From assembly GCF_003400205.1 (NCBI RefSeq), contig NZ_QUQV01000002.1:558001-622000 (forward strand): a stretch of DNA of 64,000 bases, given 5' to 3'. The notes beneath the pieces are model-generated. The model did not search any database. It saw nothing but the letters and a program-made list of their open reading frames with translations, and was not told where the DNA came from. Positions 10,774 through 19,189 of the stretch are shown here, piece after piece. Both the position numbers and the translations under genes were made by a program. This DNA is from Bacillus sp. HNG (GTDB lineage: Bacteria; Bacillota; Bacilli; Bacillales; Bacillaceae_L). Numbering within the stretch: the stretch's first letter is position 1; every line of letters starts with the position of its first letter.

Positions 10774-11175
10774 TTAAGCCAAATATTTATTTGCTGGCTT
10801 TGAATATTTACTTATACCTTGCGGATTGTTCACACTTTGAAATTCTTCAATTGTAAACGGAAATAAATAACCGTACTCATTTAATATTCGCACATTCTTT
10901 GCAAATAGTTCCCCATAGTATTCCTGGTAGCCCTCTTCTTGAATCGTTTCCAGTACTGCGATAATTGCTTGAAGGCTTGATATGACTCTAAAAGCCTTAT
11001 CCAATGTTCGGTTATAGTAGACGTCTTCCTCTTTCGGCTCTAACACATTCCATTTTTCAAACTTTCCAATATACTCATCTTCGAAATAGATTGGAAAGAT
11101 GGAAGAATAAATGTAATCGATTAGCTCCGTAATGTGATGTTCCTGCTCCTGAGTTGATGCTACTACAATTTTCAA
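10774..11175 (-). CDS. yhcU: YhcU-like DUF5365 protein
   Basis: A 133-residue soluble acidic protein beginning MKIVVASTQEQE. It matches my memory of B. subtilis YhcU and lies next to the pseudouridine synthase YhcT as there, though here it is on the opposite strand. No catalytic motif is visible; the family has no known role. The start is TTG at 11173-11175, with AAGGGTGG about 8 bases upstream; a GTG four codons earlier lies inside that site. A weak AAGGC/GCCTT hairpin follows the stop. Confidence 0.7.
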   Translation of the reverse strand: MKIVVASTQEQEHHITELIDYIYSSIFPIYFEDEYIGKFEKWNVLEPKEEDVYYNRTLDKAFRVISSLQAIIAVLETIQEEGYQEYYGELFAKNVRILNEYGYLFPFTIEEFQSVNNPQGISKYSKPANKYLA

Positions 11176-11289
11176 TGTAAAACCCACCCTTATATCTCCA
11201 TAGTAATAAGATTAGAATACCATAGGATTCTTTGTTTTTGGTACGGTAAGTCTTTCCTCCATATCCACTTTCTCTTTCATTCATTTCGC

Positions 11290-11530
11290 GGATTGGATAT
11301 ACTTTTTAACATGAACATTTATGAAGGGGATTTCGTGCTCTGTTCTTGCTCAAAGTGATCTTCATAATCGGTACGAAGAGGATTTCACGCACGATTTTCA
11401 TTCAGAGTACCTTTCATTCACGCTATGAAGAGGTATACACTTGAATTTCCCAACCAATTTCCCCTTCATTCGCGCAATGAAGAGGATTTCACGTACGATT
11501 TTCATTCAAAGTCCTTTTCATCGAGATACT
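11290..11530. repeat. Degenerate direct repeats in the yhcU-yhcT interval
   Basis: The 388-base gap between yhcU and yhcT holds repeated text. Bases 11375-11417 and 11479-11521 are 43-base direct repeats with 4 differences, 104 bases apart, each beginning GAAGAGGATTTCACG. A third partial copy of the preceding motif (CATTCACGCTATGAAGAGG, 11414-11432) lies between them and a fourth degenerate one near 11320-11335. No coding sense is apparent. Origin and role unknown. Confidence 0.75.
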
Positions 11531-11563
11531 CCATACAATATTTCTAGTAAAAGAGGTTATCAT

Positions 11564-12475
11564 ATGTTAACAAAAAGAGTAGGAGAATGGTTTGAAATCC
11601 AGGTTCCGAAAGACTGGGCAGGCAAGACAATCGAGGATGTGTTAAAAAATATTTGGTCGGTGCCAAAACAAATGCTTCATCAACTACGTATGGAACAGGG
11701 CGTGAAGCTTAAAGGTGAAGCCAAGCCCTGGAGCACAACTCTTACACATAACGACAAACTACAGGTTCATCTTTTTAGAGATGAAGATTTCGGCGTTCAA
11801 CCAGAATATGTTCCAGACCTCCATATTTTATTCGAGGATGATCATCTTTTAATTGTCAACAAACCTCCTGGTATGGATACACATCCCAACGAGGAGGGAC
11901 AGCTCGGTACACTTGCTAATGCGGTTGCCTATCATTTTCAAATGAACGGTGTTCAAACAAAGGTACGCCATATTCACCGCCTAGATCATGATACAACCGG
12001 GGCCGTTATTTTTGCTAAGCATAAACTTGCTTCAGCCATTTTAGACCGTCGACTTGAAAAACGTGAAATAAAACGAACCTATCTCGCTTTGGTACATGGA
12101 ATAATCAAACAAAAAATGGGAACAATCGAGGCTGCCATTGGTCGGGACCGTCATCACCCTACACGTAGAAGAGTGTCTCCAACAGGACAAAAGGCGATTA
12201 CGACATTTAAAGTCCTTCAAACATTGCCAAATAAAAAAATGACCTTAGTAGAGCTTGAGCTATTAACAGGTCGTACTCATCAAATTCGTGTACATATGAG
12301 CCATTTTGGTCACCCGCTTGTGGGAGATTCATTATATGGTGGACAACTAATTGTTCAAAGGCAGGCACTACATGCAGCTCGGATACGTTTAGAACATCCG
12401 TTTACCAATGAAAAAATCATGTGTGAGGCACCATTTTTAGATAGCCCACCTATCTTCGAAAAGATAGTAGTCTAA
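11564..12475 (+). CDS. yhcT: RluA-family pseudouridine synthase (YhcT-like)
   Basis: A 303-residue RNA pseudouridine synthase. The catalytic aspartate lies in HRLDHDTTG (near residue 141) and the second family motif GRTHQIRVHM near 235. The N-terminal 80 residues look like an S4-type RNA-binding module. Its RNA target is not known. ATG at 11564 follows AGAGG; the open frame runs 41 codons further into the repeat region, which I treat as non-coding. Length matches B. subtilis YhcT. Confidence 0.9.
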   Translation: MLTKRVGEWFEIQVPKDWAGKTIEDVLKNIWSVPKQMLHQLRMEQGVKLKGEAKPWSTTLTHNDKLQVHLFRDEDFGVQPEYVPDLHILFEDDHLLIVNKPPGMDTHPNEEGQLGTLANAVAYHFQMNGVQTKVRHIHRLDHDTTGAVIFAKHKLASAILDRRLEKREIKRTYLALVHGIIKQKMGTIEAAIGRDRHHPTRRRVSPTGQKAITTFKVLQTLPNKKMTLVELELLTGRTHQIRVHMSHFGHPLVGDSLYGGQLIVQRQALHAARIRLEHPFTNEKIMCEAPFLDSPPIFEKIVV

Positions 12476-12565
12476 TTTTACAAATACTGGGTCTGTACAC
12501 ATGCGGAAAATGCATTCTTCCTATATACTTAAAAAGTAGAAGTGAATAAGGAAAGGAGTTTGCCA

Positions 12566-13438
12566 TTGCAGGACTTACTTATTTACGTCATATTAGGTCT
12601 TTGTATTGGAGTAATGTCCGGCTTTTTTGGAATTGGCGGTGGCTTTATTCTTACACCCACGCTAATCCTTATGGGATTTTCTCCAGTGATCGCAATCGCT
12701 ACAAGCTTATTATATACCGTTGCTACCTCCCTTTCCGGTGTCGTAGCACATTTTCGACTTAAACATATTAAATGGGAGACCTCCATTATTATTGGAATTA
12801 GTGGAGTTATCGCCACTCAGTTCGCGCACCCATTTGTTCTATTTCTTGGAAAGTACCAATTAGAAAATACTGTTATTCCATTGATGTATTTAGCACTCAC
12901 CTTATATTTTTCAATATCCATACTTGTTAGTAAATCTCCTAGCAAGGAACAATCAACTAGGAAAACAAAATATGCTTATGGAAAAATTGTGTTAATTGGA
13001 CTATTCGCTGGCTTTATTTCGACAGCATTAGGGGTAGGCGGTGGCTTTATTATCGTTCCATTATTAATGAGCGTGCTCGCGTTCCAACCAAAATATGCAG
13101 TTGGTACAAGCCTGCTTAGTGTATTCATGATTGTTGTCGCAGGTTTTACAACCTATGCGTCGACTGTCGAGCTTGATTACGGGGTAATCGTAAGCCTTAT
13201 TATAGGTGCACTTATTGGTGGTCAGCTTGGCGCAATGGTTACAAATGTATATGAAGATAAACAGGTACGCTATTTCCTCGCAGGTCTATATATCGCGACC
13301 GGATTGAGTCTCGTATTTAAACTGTTTCATTTAGACTTTATTGGTTTGCTCTTTCTATTGATCTACTGCCTATATATGCTTATACATTTTGTACTTCATA
13401 CTCTTAAACTTCGTCTTAAGGAAAAAGAAGTTGGATAA
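12566..13438 (+). CDS. TauE/SafE-family membrane exporter
   Basis: A 290-residue membrane protein of about eight helices made of two homologous halves. Each half carries the same glycine motif: GIGGGFILTPTLI near residue 18 and GVGGGFIIVPLLM near 160. The family exports sulfite, sulfoacetate or other small organosulfur anions; substrate here unknown. The start is TTG at 12566 with AAAGGAG 7 bases upstream; the open frame begins 8 codons earlier without a site. A clear terminator follows. Confidence 0.88.
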   Translation: MQDLLIYVILGLCIGVMSGFFGIGGGFILTPTLILMGFSPVIAIATSLLYTVATSLSGVVAHFRLKHIKWETSIIIGISGVIATQFAHPFVLFLGKYQLENTVIPLMYLALTLYFSISILVSKSPSKEQSTRKTKYAYGKIVLIGLFAGFISTALGVGGGFIIVPLLMSVLAFQPKYAVGTSLLSVFMIVVAGFTTYASTVELDYGVIVSLIIGALIGGQLGAMVTNVYEDKQVRYFLAGLYIATGLSLVFKLFHLDFIGLLFLLIYCLYMLIHFVLHTLKLRLKEKEVG

Positions 13439-13473
13439 CAACACCATCCCTACTATGTAAAGGATGGTGTTTT
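13439..13473 (+). terminator. Terminator after TauE/SafE gene
   Basis: AACACCATCC and GGATGGTGTT form a hairpin followed by TTTTT. Confidence 0.9.
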
Positions 13474-13517
13474 TTAGTATATAATTAAACTAATGAAAAT
13501 CTGTTTGAGGTGACAAG

Positions 13518-14924
13518 ATGAACTTTTATGATGAAGTATTGAAGAGAAAAGACGATCTGCTTAGGGATTTAGAAACGATTTTACGGATTAAAAGTGTAAA
13601 GGATTTTGAAAGCGCAACTAAAAATCGACCAATGGGTGATAAAATTGGTGAGGCGCTAGAAACCATGCTTTCCATTACAGAGTTTGCTGGATTCAAAACA
13701 ACCAATATTGTGGGAATGGTGGGTTTTTCCGAATATAGTCCTGCTCAAGCTGAAGATTACATCGGAATTCTTTGTCACTTAGATGTTGTCCCTGCAACTG
13801 GCGATTGGGTATCCCCACCATTTGAGCCTACGATTCGGGATGGAAAATTATATGCAAGAGGTGCCATCGATGATAAAGGTCCAACGATTGCTGCATATTA
13901 TGGACTGAAAATCGTAAAAGAACTTGGACTTCCTTTAAAACATAATATTCGCTTGATCTTTGGAACCGATGAAGAAAGCGGAATGAGCTGCATGAAAAAA
14001 TATGTTGAAGTTGAAAAAGCGCCATTAGCTGGCTTTGCACCTGATGCTGACTTTCCTATTATCCATGCTGAAAAAGGACAAATCAATGTTAAGCTAGGAC
14101 TTCAAAATGTATCAAGTAGTGAAAAGGGAGATTTATCTCTCCTCTCCTTTATTGCTGGTGAAAAAGGGAATATGGTGCCAGATGTAGCAGAAGCCAAAAT
14201 GATCGGACATGACGATACACTCGTTCCGAACTTTTTGAAGTATTGTAAGGAAAAAGCGGTCGTATATTCCTATTCACAGGATGGAGACCAAACAATGCTT
14301 AAGTTAGTTGGAACTTCAGCTCATGGGATGGAACCTCATAAAGGGGTTAATGCTGCACTGCTTTTAGCTTCATTCCTACAGCAGTATTCATTTGAAGAAA
14401 GCGCCAATACATACATACAATTCATAAACGAAACGCTCTATTACCAATTCAAAGGTGAAGGTTTAGGAATTGATTTTTCAGATGAGGTTACCGGTCCACT
14501 GACTGTGAATGCAGGTATTTTTAAATTCGAGAAAGACGAAATTGCTGAAATACACTTAAATATTCGATGTCCGGTAGAGACGAATTATGAAGACACAATC
14601 GAAAAATTAACAAAAACGGTAGAATCTTATGAGTTTAAAATCACAGCTCTTGCTTCAAAGGAACCCCATCATGTTCCTAAGGATTCACCATTGATCAAAG
14701 TCCTTCAAGAGGTGTATGAAGCTGAAACAGGTGAAGAGCCTACCCTTTTAACAACTGGTGGCGCTACATATGCACGTTTTATGAAAAATGGAGTTGCCTT
14801 TGGGGCTGTATTCCCAGGTAAACCAATGACCGCTCACCAAAAGAACGAATACATCGAAATCGAAGACTTGTTAAAAGCAACCGCTATTTACGCACACGCA
14901 ATCTATCGTTTAGGAAATTTATGA
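13518..14924 (+). CDS. pepV: Dipeptidase PepV (M20 family)
   Basis: A 468-residue cytoplasmic zinc dipeptidase that cleaves broad dipeptides. The metal and catalytic residues are visible: H87 in CHLDVVP, D119 in GAIDDKGPT, E152/E153 in GTDEESG, and a C-terminal His in MTAHQKNE. The lid domain between about 190 and 380 is complete. Length agrees with the PepV family. ATG follows a GAGGTGA site. It is a monocistronic unit with its own terminator. Confidence 0.94.
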   Translation: MNFYDEVLKRKDDLLRDLETILRIKSVKDFESATKNRPMGDKIGEALETMLSITEFAGFKTTNIVGMVGFSEYSPAQAEDYIGILCHLDVVPATGDWVSPPFEPTIRDGKLYARGAIDDKGPTIAAYYGLKIVKELGLPLKHNIRLIFGTDEESGMSCMKKYVEVEKAPLAGFAPDADFPIIHAEKGQINVKLGLQNVSSSEKGDLSLLSFIAGEKGNMVPDVAEAKMIGHDDTLVPNFLKYCKEKAVVYSYSQDGDQTMLKLVGTSAHGMEPHKGVNAALLLASFLQQYSFEESANTYIQFINETLYYQFKGEGLGIDFSDEVTGPLTVNAGIFKFEKDEIAEIHLNIRCPVETNYEDTIEKLTKTVESYEFKITALASKEPHHVPKDSPLIKVLQEVYEAETGEEPTLLTTGGATYARFMKNGVAFGAVFPGKPMTAHQKNEYIEIEDLLKATAIYAHAIYRLGNL

Positions 14925-14927
14925 CTA

Positions 14928-14973
14928 TAAAAAGAGGTTCTTCCCTATTTATATAGGTTGAAACCTCTTTTTC
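14928..14973 (+). terminator. Terminator after pepV
   Basis: AAAAAGAGGTT and AACCTCTTTTT form a hairpin with a T run. Confidence 0.8.
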
Positions 14974-15052
14974 ATATTCTCCATGTCTGTCCATTTCACA
15001 TTTGCAGCTCCCTCATAATATATAGTGACTCTGAGAAAAGGAGGTGCTGTAT

Positions 15053-15148
15053 ATGAGCTATGGCGGAGGATATAACAACAGCTTTGTGTTAATCGTAGTT
15101 CTATTTATCCTATTAGTTATTGTAGGAGCTTCTTTTATGAGCTACTAG
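15053..15148 (+). CDS. YjcZ-family small sporulation peptide
   Basis: A 31-residue peptide: a Gly/Tyr head (SYGGGYNN), then a single hydrophobic helix (VLIVVLFILLVIVGASF) ending MSY. The ATG follows a perfect AAAAGGAGGTG site. It belongs to the YjcZ/YrkZ-type tiny membrane peptides that are common in Bacillus and linked to sporulation. The role is unknown. A terminator follows at 15200. Confidence 0.88.
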   Translation: MSYGGGYNNSFVLIVVLFILLVIVGASFMSY

Positions 15149-15199
15149 TCTAGGGGTTTTAAGCGTATCCACCACGTATCCCATAATATCTCCTCATTT

Positions 15200-15237
15200 A
15201 GGTGTTCCAGAGGCAGTCCTTTGGGGCACCTTTTTTT
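15200..15237 (+). terminator. Terminator after YjcZ-type gene
   Basis: AGGTGTTCC and GGGGCACCT form an imperfect hairpin followed by seven T on the plus strand. Confidence 0.7.
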
Positions 15238-16162
15238 AGATGTGCATATTTAACCAATTGATCACATCTTTGTAAACTTCCTCTTTGTTAATTTCATTTA
15301 AGATTTCATGTCGGCTATTCTCATATAGTTGGACCGTTACATCCTTCATTTCTAAGTTTTTATACATATCTGCAGCTTGGAGAACTCCTTTTGAATAGTT
15401 TCCCACAGGGTCCTTATCTCCAGCTATAAAGTACATCGGTAATCCTTTCGGTATATGTTGACTTGCGCTATGGCTATTTACTTTTGCTACACCACTAACA
15501 AGATCATAGAAGAAGCCTGCCGTGAAAATTCCACCACAAAGAGGATCAGCGATATACTTATCTACTTCTTTCTCATCCCTTGAAAGCCAATCAAATTCTG
15601 TTCGATTCGGACGAAAATGCATGTTGTAGCTTCCGAACGTAAGCTTGTTCATAAGCAGACTCTTGGTTTTCATTCCTTTTCTCTTCATCTCAAACTTGGC
15701 TATTCCAAGTCCAACTTTACCAATAAGACCTGGGTCTCCTCCTGTTCCTGAAAGAATAACACCTGCTATTTCGTCACCATGTGTTTGTATGTATCTCCGT
15801 GATAAAAAGGAACCCATGCTATGTCCGAATAGAAAAGTGGGGATGTTGGGATGATTCTTTTTAATGATTTCAGTTAGCTGAATCATGTCCTCGACCACAC
15901 GATCAAACCCATTTTCGTCTGCAAAAAAACCAATTAGTTCTGCCTTTGTACCGGTTTTTCCATGTCCGCGATGATCATTTCCATATACAATATAACCTTC
16001 TTTAGCAAGTGTATTTGCAAATAAATCATAGCGTTCAATGTGCTCTGCCATCCCATGTGCAATTTGAACGATTCCTTTTGGAGTTTCTTCGGTGCTTTCC
16101 CACTTTTTACAGTAAATCGTGACACCATCATCAGTTAAAAAGGTAAAATCTGTATACGTCAT
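15236..16162 (-). CDS. Alpha/beta hydrolase, monoglyceride lipase / lysophospholipase type
   Basis: A 308-residue serine hydrolase. The oxyanion region is HGMAEHIERY, the nucleophile elbow is GHSMG (near residue 114), the acid lies in AGDKDPVG and the catalytic His in SRHEILNE near 287. The HRGHGKTG motif is typical of the lysophospholipase/monoacylglycerol lipase group. Substrate likely a monoacylglycerol or lysophospholipid, by family only. No signal peptide, so it acts in the cytoplasm. ATG lies behind AAAGGAGG. Confidence 0.85.
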   Translation of the reverse strand: MTYTDFTFLTDDGVTIYCKKWESTEETPKGIVQIAHGMAEHIERYDLFANTLAKEGYIVYGNDHRGHGKTGTKAELIGFFADENGFDRVVEDMIQLTEIIKKNHPNIPTFLFGHSMGSFLSRRYIQTHGDEIAGVILSGTGGDPGLIGKVGLGIAKFEMKRKGMKTKSLLMNKLTFGSYNMHFRPNRTEFDWLSRDEKEVDKYIADPLCGGIFTAGFFYDLVSGVAKVNSHSASQHIPKGLPMYFIAGDKDPVGNYSKGVLQAADMYKNLEMKDVTVQLYENSRHEILNEINKEEVYKDVINWLNMHI

Positions 16163-16319
16163 CGCTATATCCTCCTTTTACGTCTATTATATTCTGGAAA
16201 TTAGATGACAGATATAAGGTAGGTATTCTTTATTTTCAGATAAATCCCTTTCGTGTTTCCATTTTTTGTGCATATAATAAAGGTAGGTTGCTAGAAAAAA
16301 GATGAGGGGAATGAACATA

Positions 16320-16760
16320 ATGAGTTCTTTTATAGTAAAAGGTATTTGGAACGGAGATCGAAATGGCGAAGGCACGATTACGACAGATGGCTTTCAAACT
16401 GCCGTCTCTGCGCCAAAACAGCTTGATGGACCTGGAATTGGCGCAAATCCTGAGGAATTACTAATTGCCGCCGCTACAAATTGCTATATGCTTACCCTTG
16501 CTGCTATCCTGTCAAATCGTGATATCGAATACACTCATCTTGAGGTTGAAACAGAAGGAATAGTTGGCAAGGATGGAAAGCGCTTAGTCTTTGAAAAAAT
16601 TGTTCATAAACTACTTATTTCTGTAAAACAAGCCGATGATGAACTACAAGTAAAATTGATTCAACTTGCTCATCGTGCAGAAAAAGCTTGTTTCATCTCA
16701 CAAACACTAAAAGGGAATGTTGAAGTTATTGTTGAACCTGTTGTGAAAGTGGTTGGGTAA
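16320..16760 (+). CDS. OsmC/Ohr-family peroxiredoxin
   Basis: A 146-residue OsmC-fold protein. Family members reduce organic hydroperoxides with a pair of cysteines, seen here in AATNCYM (near residue 54) and EKACFISQT (near 121). ATG at 16320 is preferred to 16302 or 16311 because GAGGGG is 10 bases away. It may protect against fatty-acid peroxides. It is a single gene, and no regulator is adjacent. Confidence 0.88.
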   Translation: MSSFIVKGIWNGDRNGEGTITTDGFQTAVSAPKQLDGPGIGANPEELLIAAATNCYMLTLAAILSNRDIEYTHLEVETEGIVGKDGKRLVFEKIVHKLLISVKQADDELQVKLIQLAHRAEKACFISQTLKGNVEVIVEPVVKVVG

Positions 16761-16807
16761 TATTTTTTTTCACCTCTAGTGGAGTTGTTCTTTTTCCAGA
16801 ATTTCGC

Positions 16808-16860
16808 TAATGACCATAGACTCCAAATAACGACCATAAACACCCGGTTAATGACCATAT
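16808..16860. repeat. Three phased TAAYGACCATA repeats
   Basis: TAATGACCATA, TAACGACCATA and TAATGACCATA start near 16808, 16828 and 16849. The spacing of about 20-21 bases puts them on the same face of the helix. They lie between the convergent osmC-like and panE-like genes. Confidence 0.6.
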
Positions 16861-16890
16861 AAAAAGGCAGTGCATCCATACACTGCCTTC
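16861..16890 (-). terminator. Terminator after ketopantoate reductase gene
   Basis: AAGGCAGTG and CACTGCCTT form a hairpin followed by TTTTT on the minus strand. Confidence 0.85.
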
Positions 16891-16898
16891 GTCTCACT

Positions 16899-17816
16899 TT
16901 ATCCTCTTTGTGCTTGATATACCTTTAGGTTAGAATAAATAACCTCTAATAAAGGCGTTTCAATGCCTTTTTCCTGGGCAATTTTATATAAATAGCCTTG
17001 TAATTGATCCCCCTCAATATCCAAACCTTTTTCCATATCTCGCTGCATCGACGACTTCATTTCGAATGTCATTTGATTCGTTGTTTTTACATGTTTTTCC
17101 TCTATATCAGCATCGATTGGTGCACCGATTGCTCGCATCACAGAACCAATTTCGTTAAATAGGTTTAAAATCAGTTTTTGACCATTTTGCTCTTCACGGA
17201 TCGGACCGATCGGTGATCTCATTAAAGTTGTAACACCTGAAAATCCAGTGATAAACATGTATTTATGCCAGATTTCCCGAATGATATTGTCACTTAATTC
17301 AATATTTGTTTTTGTTCCAGACATAACATCCGCTAATTTTGAAATACGCTCAGTTCGTTCCCCAGAAAATTCTCCAAATAACGCGCGATGGTTCGGGCTT
17401 GTTTGAACGATTTTTCCTTCAGAATCCAATGTTGACTCGATAAAACATAATCCACCTATTACATTTTCTGAATTAAACGTAGACTTCAAAACATCCACAT
17501 GGCTGTAGCCATTTAATAGTGGTAGAATCATCGTGTTTTCTCCCACATATGGTTCGATACTATGTAATGCACCTTCAAGGTGATATTGTTTTGTTGATAG
17601 AATGATCACATCGAATGAGCTCGCTTCATCACCTGACTGGATTGTCTTCGGTTGAAGTGTCACATTTCCATGGATGCTCTCAATTTGTAGTCCATGATCT
17701 TGTAATTGTTTTTGTCTTTTTTCACGAACTAAGAAGGTTACGTCTTCCCCTTTTTCAAGTAGTCTCCCTCCGAAATAACCGCCAATTGCCCCTGCTCCTA
17801 CAACTAGTATTCTCAA
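16899..17816 (-). CDS. panE: 2-dehydropantoate 2-reductase
   Basis: A 305-residue NADPH-dependent enzyme that reduces ketopantoate to pantoate for coenzyme A synthesis. The Rossmann motif VGAGAIGGYFGGRL is at the N-terminus, and the ApbA C-terminal domain holds the SSMQRDMEKGLDIEGD active-site segment with the conserved Lys/Ser region. The start is TTG at 17814-17816, 8 bases after AAAGGGG; an upstream TTG abuts the site. Bacilli often carry two paralogues, so panE is a family assignment and the in vivo reaction may differ. Confidence 0.85.
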   Translation of the reverse strand: MRILVVGAGAIGGYFGGRLLEKGEDVTFLVREKRQKQLQDHGLQIESIHGNVTLQPKTIQSGDEASSFDVIILSTKQYHLEGALHSIEPYVGENTMILPLLNGYSHVDVLKSTFNSENVIGGLCFIESTLDSEGKIVQTSPNHRALFGEFSGERTERISKLADVMSGTKTNIELSDNIIREIWHKYMFITGFSGVTTLMRSPIGPIREEQNGQKLILNLFNEIGSVMRAIGAPIDADIEEKHVKTTNQMTFEMKSSMQRDMEKGLDIEGDQLQGYLYKIAQEKGIETPLLEVIYSNLKVYQAQRG

Positions 17817-17857
17817 AACCTGCAACCCCTTTCAATATGAAACTATCAATATTATAA

Positions 17858-17885
17858 CAGAAAAAAGGCCAGCAACGCTGACCTC
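17858..17885 (-). terminator. Terminator after VanW-domain gene
   Basis: AGGTCAGC and GCTGGCCT form a hairpin followed by TTTTTT on the minus strand. Confidence 0.8.
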
Positions 17886-17897
17886 CTTCACTACTTT

Positions 17898-18824
17898 TTA
17901 GTTGGATACATAATTTGCTGCAGAGCGAACTTCAACAGTTATTGAACTAGCGTTTACAGTTGTTTTCAAAACAACTGGATATGGACGATTATTGGCAAAC
18001 TTAAAGTCTAAATATGGATAAGCAACGGTTGCGTCATGCCCAAGTGGAACATAGCCTACAGGTTTTGAGTGGTGGTGAAGTTCAATGATTTCAAGACCCG
18101 ATTTTGCAACGGCATTATAAAGAGTACTTGATGTTTGGCATATACCTCCCCCATACCCCGGGACAAATTCCTTATTGATAATGACAGTGGCAAGCGCATA
18201 TCCATTTTCCTTTGATCCATTTCCGACCACATAGTTAAAAGAAAAACGATCGCCAGGTCCTAACACAACATCGTTCACTTCGTCTGCTGACTTTTTAATA
18301 TTGAAGTTTCTTCCAGTTACAGATGGATCGAAATACGTTGTAAAGCTTCCAAGGACAACTTCATTAATGCCTTGTACCTGGTCCTGTGTAACATTTGGAT
18401 TGGTTTCTTCAATCGGAAGAACGACTTGTTTATTAAAAATAGAATTATCTAGTATTCTAGTGACAAGCTCGGCTTCTTTTAAAATCATTTGGCTTTGCCC
18501 ACCCTGCAATTCCCCACCAGCACTAAGTTTAACTGGTTTCATAGGGCGGTCAATCGTGGCAGCTAGATCACTAGCGAGTTGTACTGCTTTCGCTTTTAAA
18601 TCTTCTTCAGTTTGGAACTCATCTTTGTTCAGTACTTCAACGACACTATTATCACGTGGATCGATGATGGAAATTTCACGTGTGTTGATGACTTGCTTTG
18701 TTTCAATTGTTTCAACAGGTGAAACATGATGTAGTTCCACACTAACTGGTTCTTTTTTCTCGATGAGACTACATCCACTCATCAATAAAACACCTAATAA
18801 TAATGGCAATGTAGTTTTCTTCAA
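17898..18824 (-). CDS. VanW-domain lipoprotein
   Basis: A 308-residue predicted lipoprotein. The signal peptide KKTTLPLLLGVLLMSGC ends in a lipobox. A 150-residue N-terminal domain precedes the VanW domain (about 170-300), with GDRFSFN, GYGGGICQTSSTLYNA and LHHHSKP as its conserved blocks. VanW proteins are found with cell-wall genes, but their reaction is unknown. The start is TTG at 18822-18824, behind GGGAGAG; a longer form to 18896 would bury the signal. The 365 bases upstream hold only the proC terminator and no gene I can support. Confidence 0.85.
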   Translation of the reverse strand: MKKTTLPLLLGVLLMSGCSLIEKKEPVSVELHHVSPVETIETKQVINTREISIIDPRDNSVVEVLNKDEFQTEEDLKAKAVQLASDLAATIDRPMKPVKLSAGGELQGGQSQMILKEAELVTRILDNSIFNKQVVLPIEETNPNVTQDQVQGINEVVLGSFTTYFDPSVTGRNFNIKKSADEVNDVVLGPGDRFSFNYVVGNGSKENGYALATVIINKEFVPGYGGGICQTSSTLYNAVAKSGLEIIELHHHSKPVGYVPLGHDATVAYPYLDFKFANNRPYPVVLKTTVNASSITVEVRSAANYVSN

Positions 18825-19150
18825 ATTACTCTCTCCCATTTTTTTCTTTTTGTGGACAATGTTACAAATATTAAAAATCATTAACAAAAGGCTCACATAG
18901 GAATTTTATTAATGAAAAAAGAATATATTCCTATTTGCTGCAAGTTCTTCATTGCCTTCTTACGTATGGGAAATAGACTAGGTTGATTGGAGAATAAGAA
19001 ACGAAACTGTAGTGAAAGTAGAAGTTTTACGAATAGAAGAAGGTAACCTTTTTCACCTTATTAGACGTTGGAGCACTTGAATTTGTTACAAAAAATTGTA
19101 ATATTTGTCATATTTTTATTATACATTCTTTATAAAGAACAAATCAACTA

Positions 19151-19184
19151 AAAAATCTGCAATCGAGAATTTGATTGCAGATTT
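19151..19184 (-). terminator. Terminator after proC
   Basis: AAAATCTGCAATC and GATTGCAGATTTT form a strong hairpin just past the proC stop. It ends in a short TTTT run before TAGTTG, and A/T-rich sequence follows. Confidence 0.8.
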
Positions 19185-19189
19185 TCACG

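Noticed and set aside
10744-10790. Terminator AAGGC/GCCTT after yhcU
   Set aside because: Only a five-base stem with a seven-base loop; too weak to list.
18301-18729. 142-codon plus-strand ORF opposite the VanW gene
   Set aside because: Mirror frame of a lipoprotein with clear signal peptide and domain.
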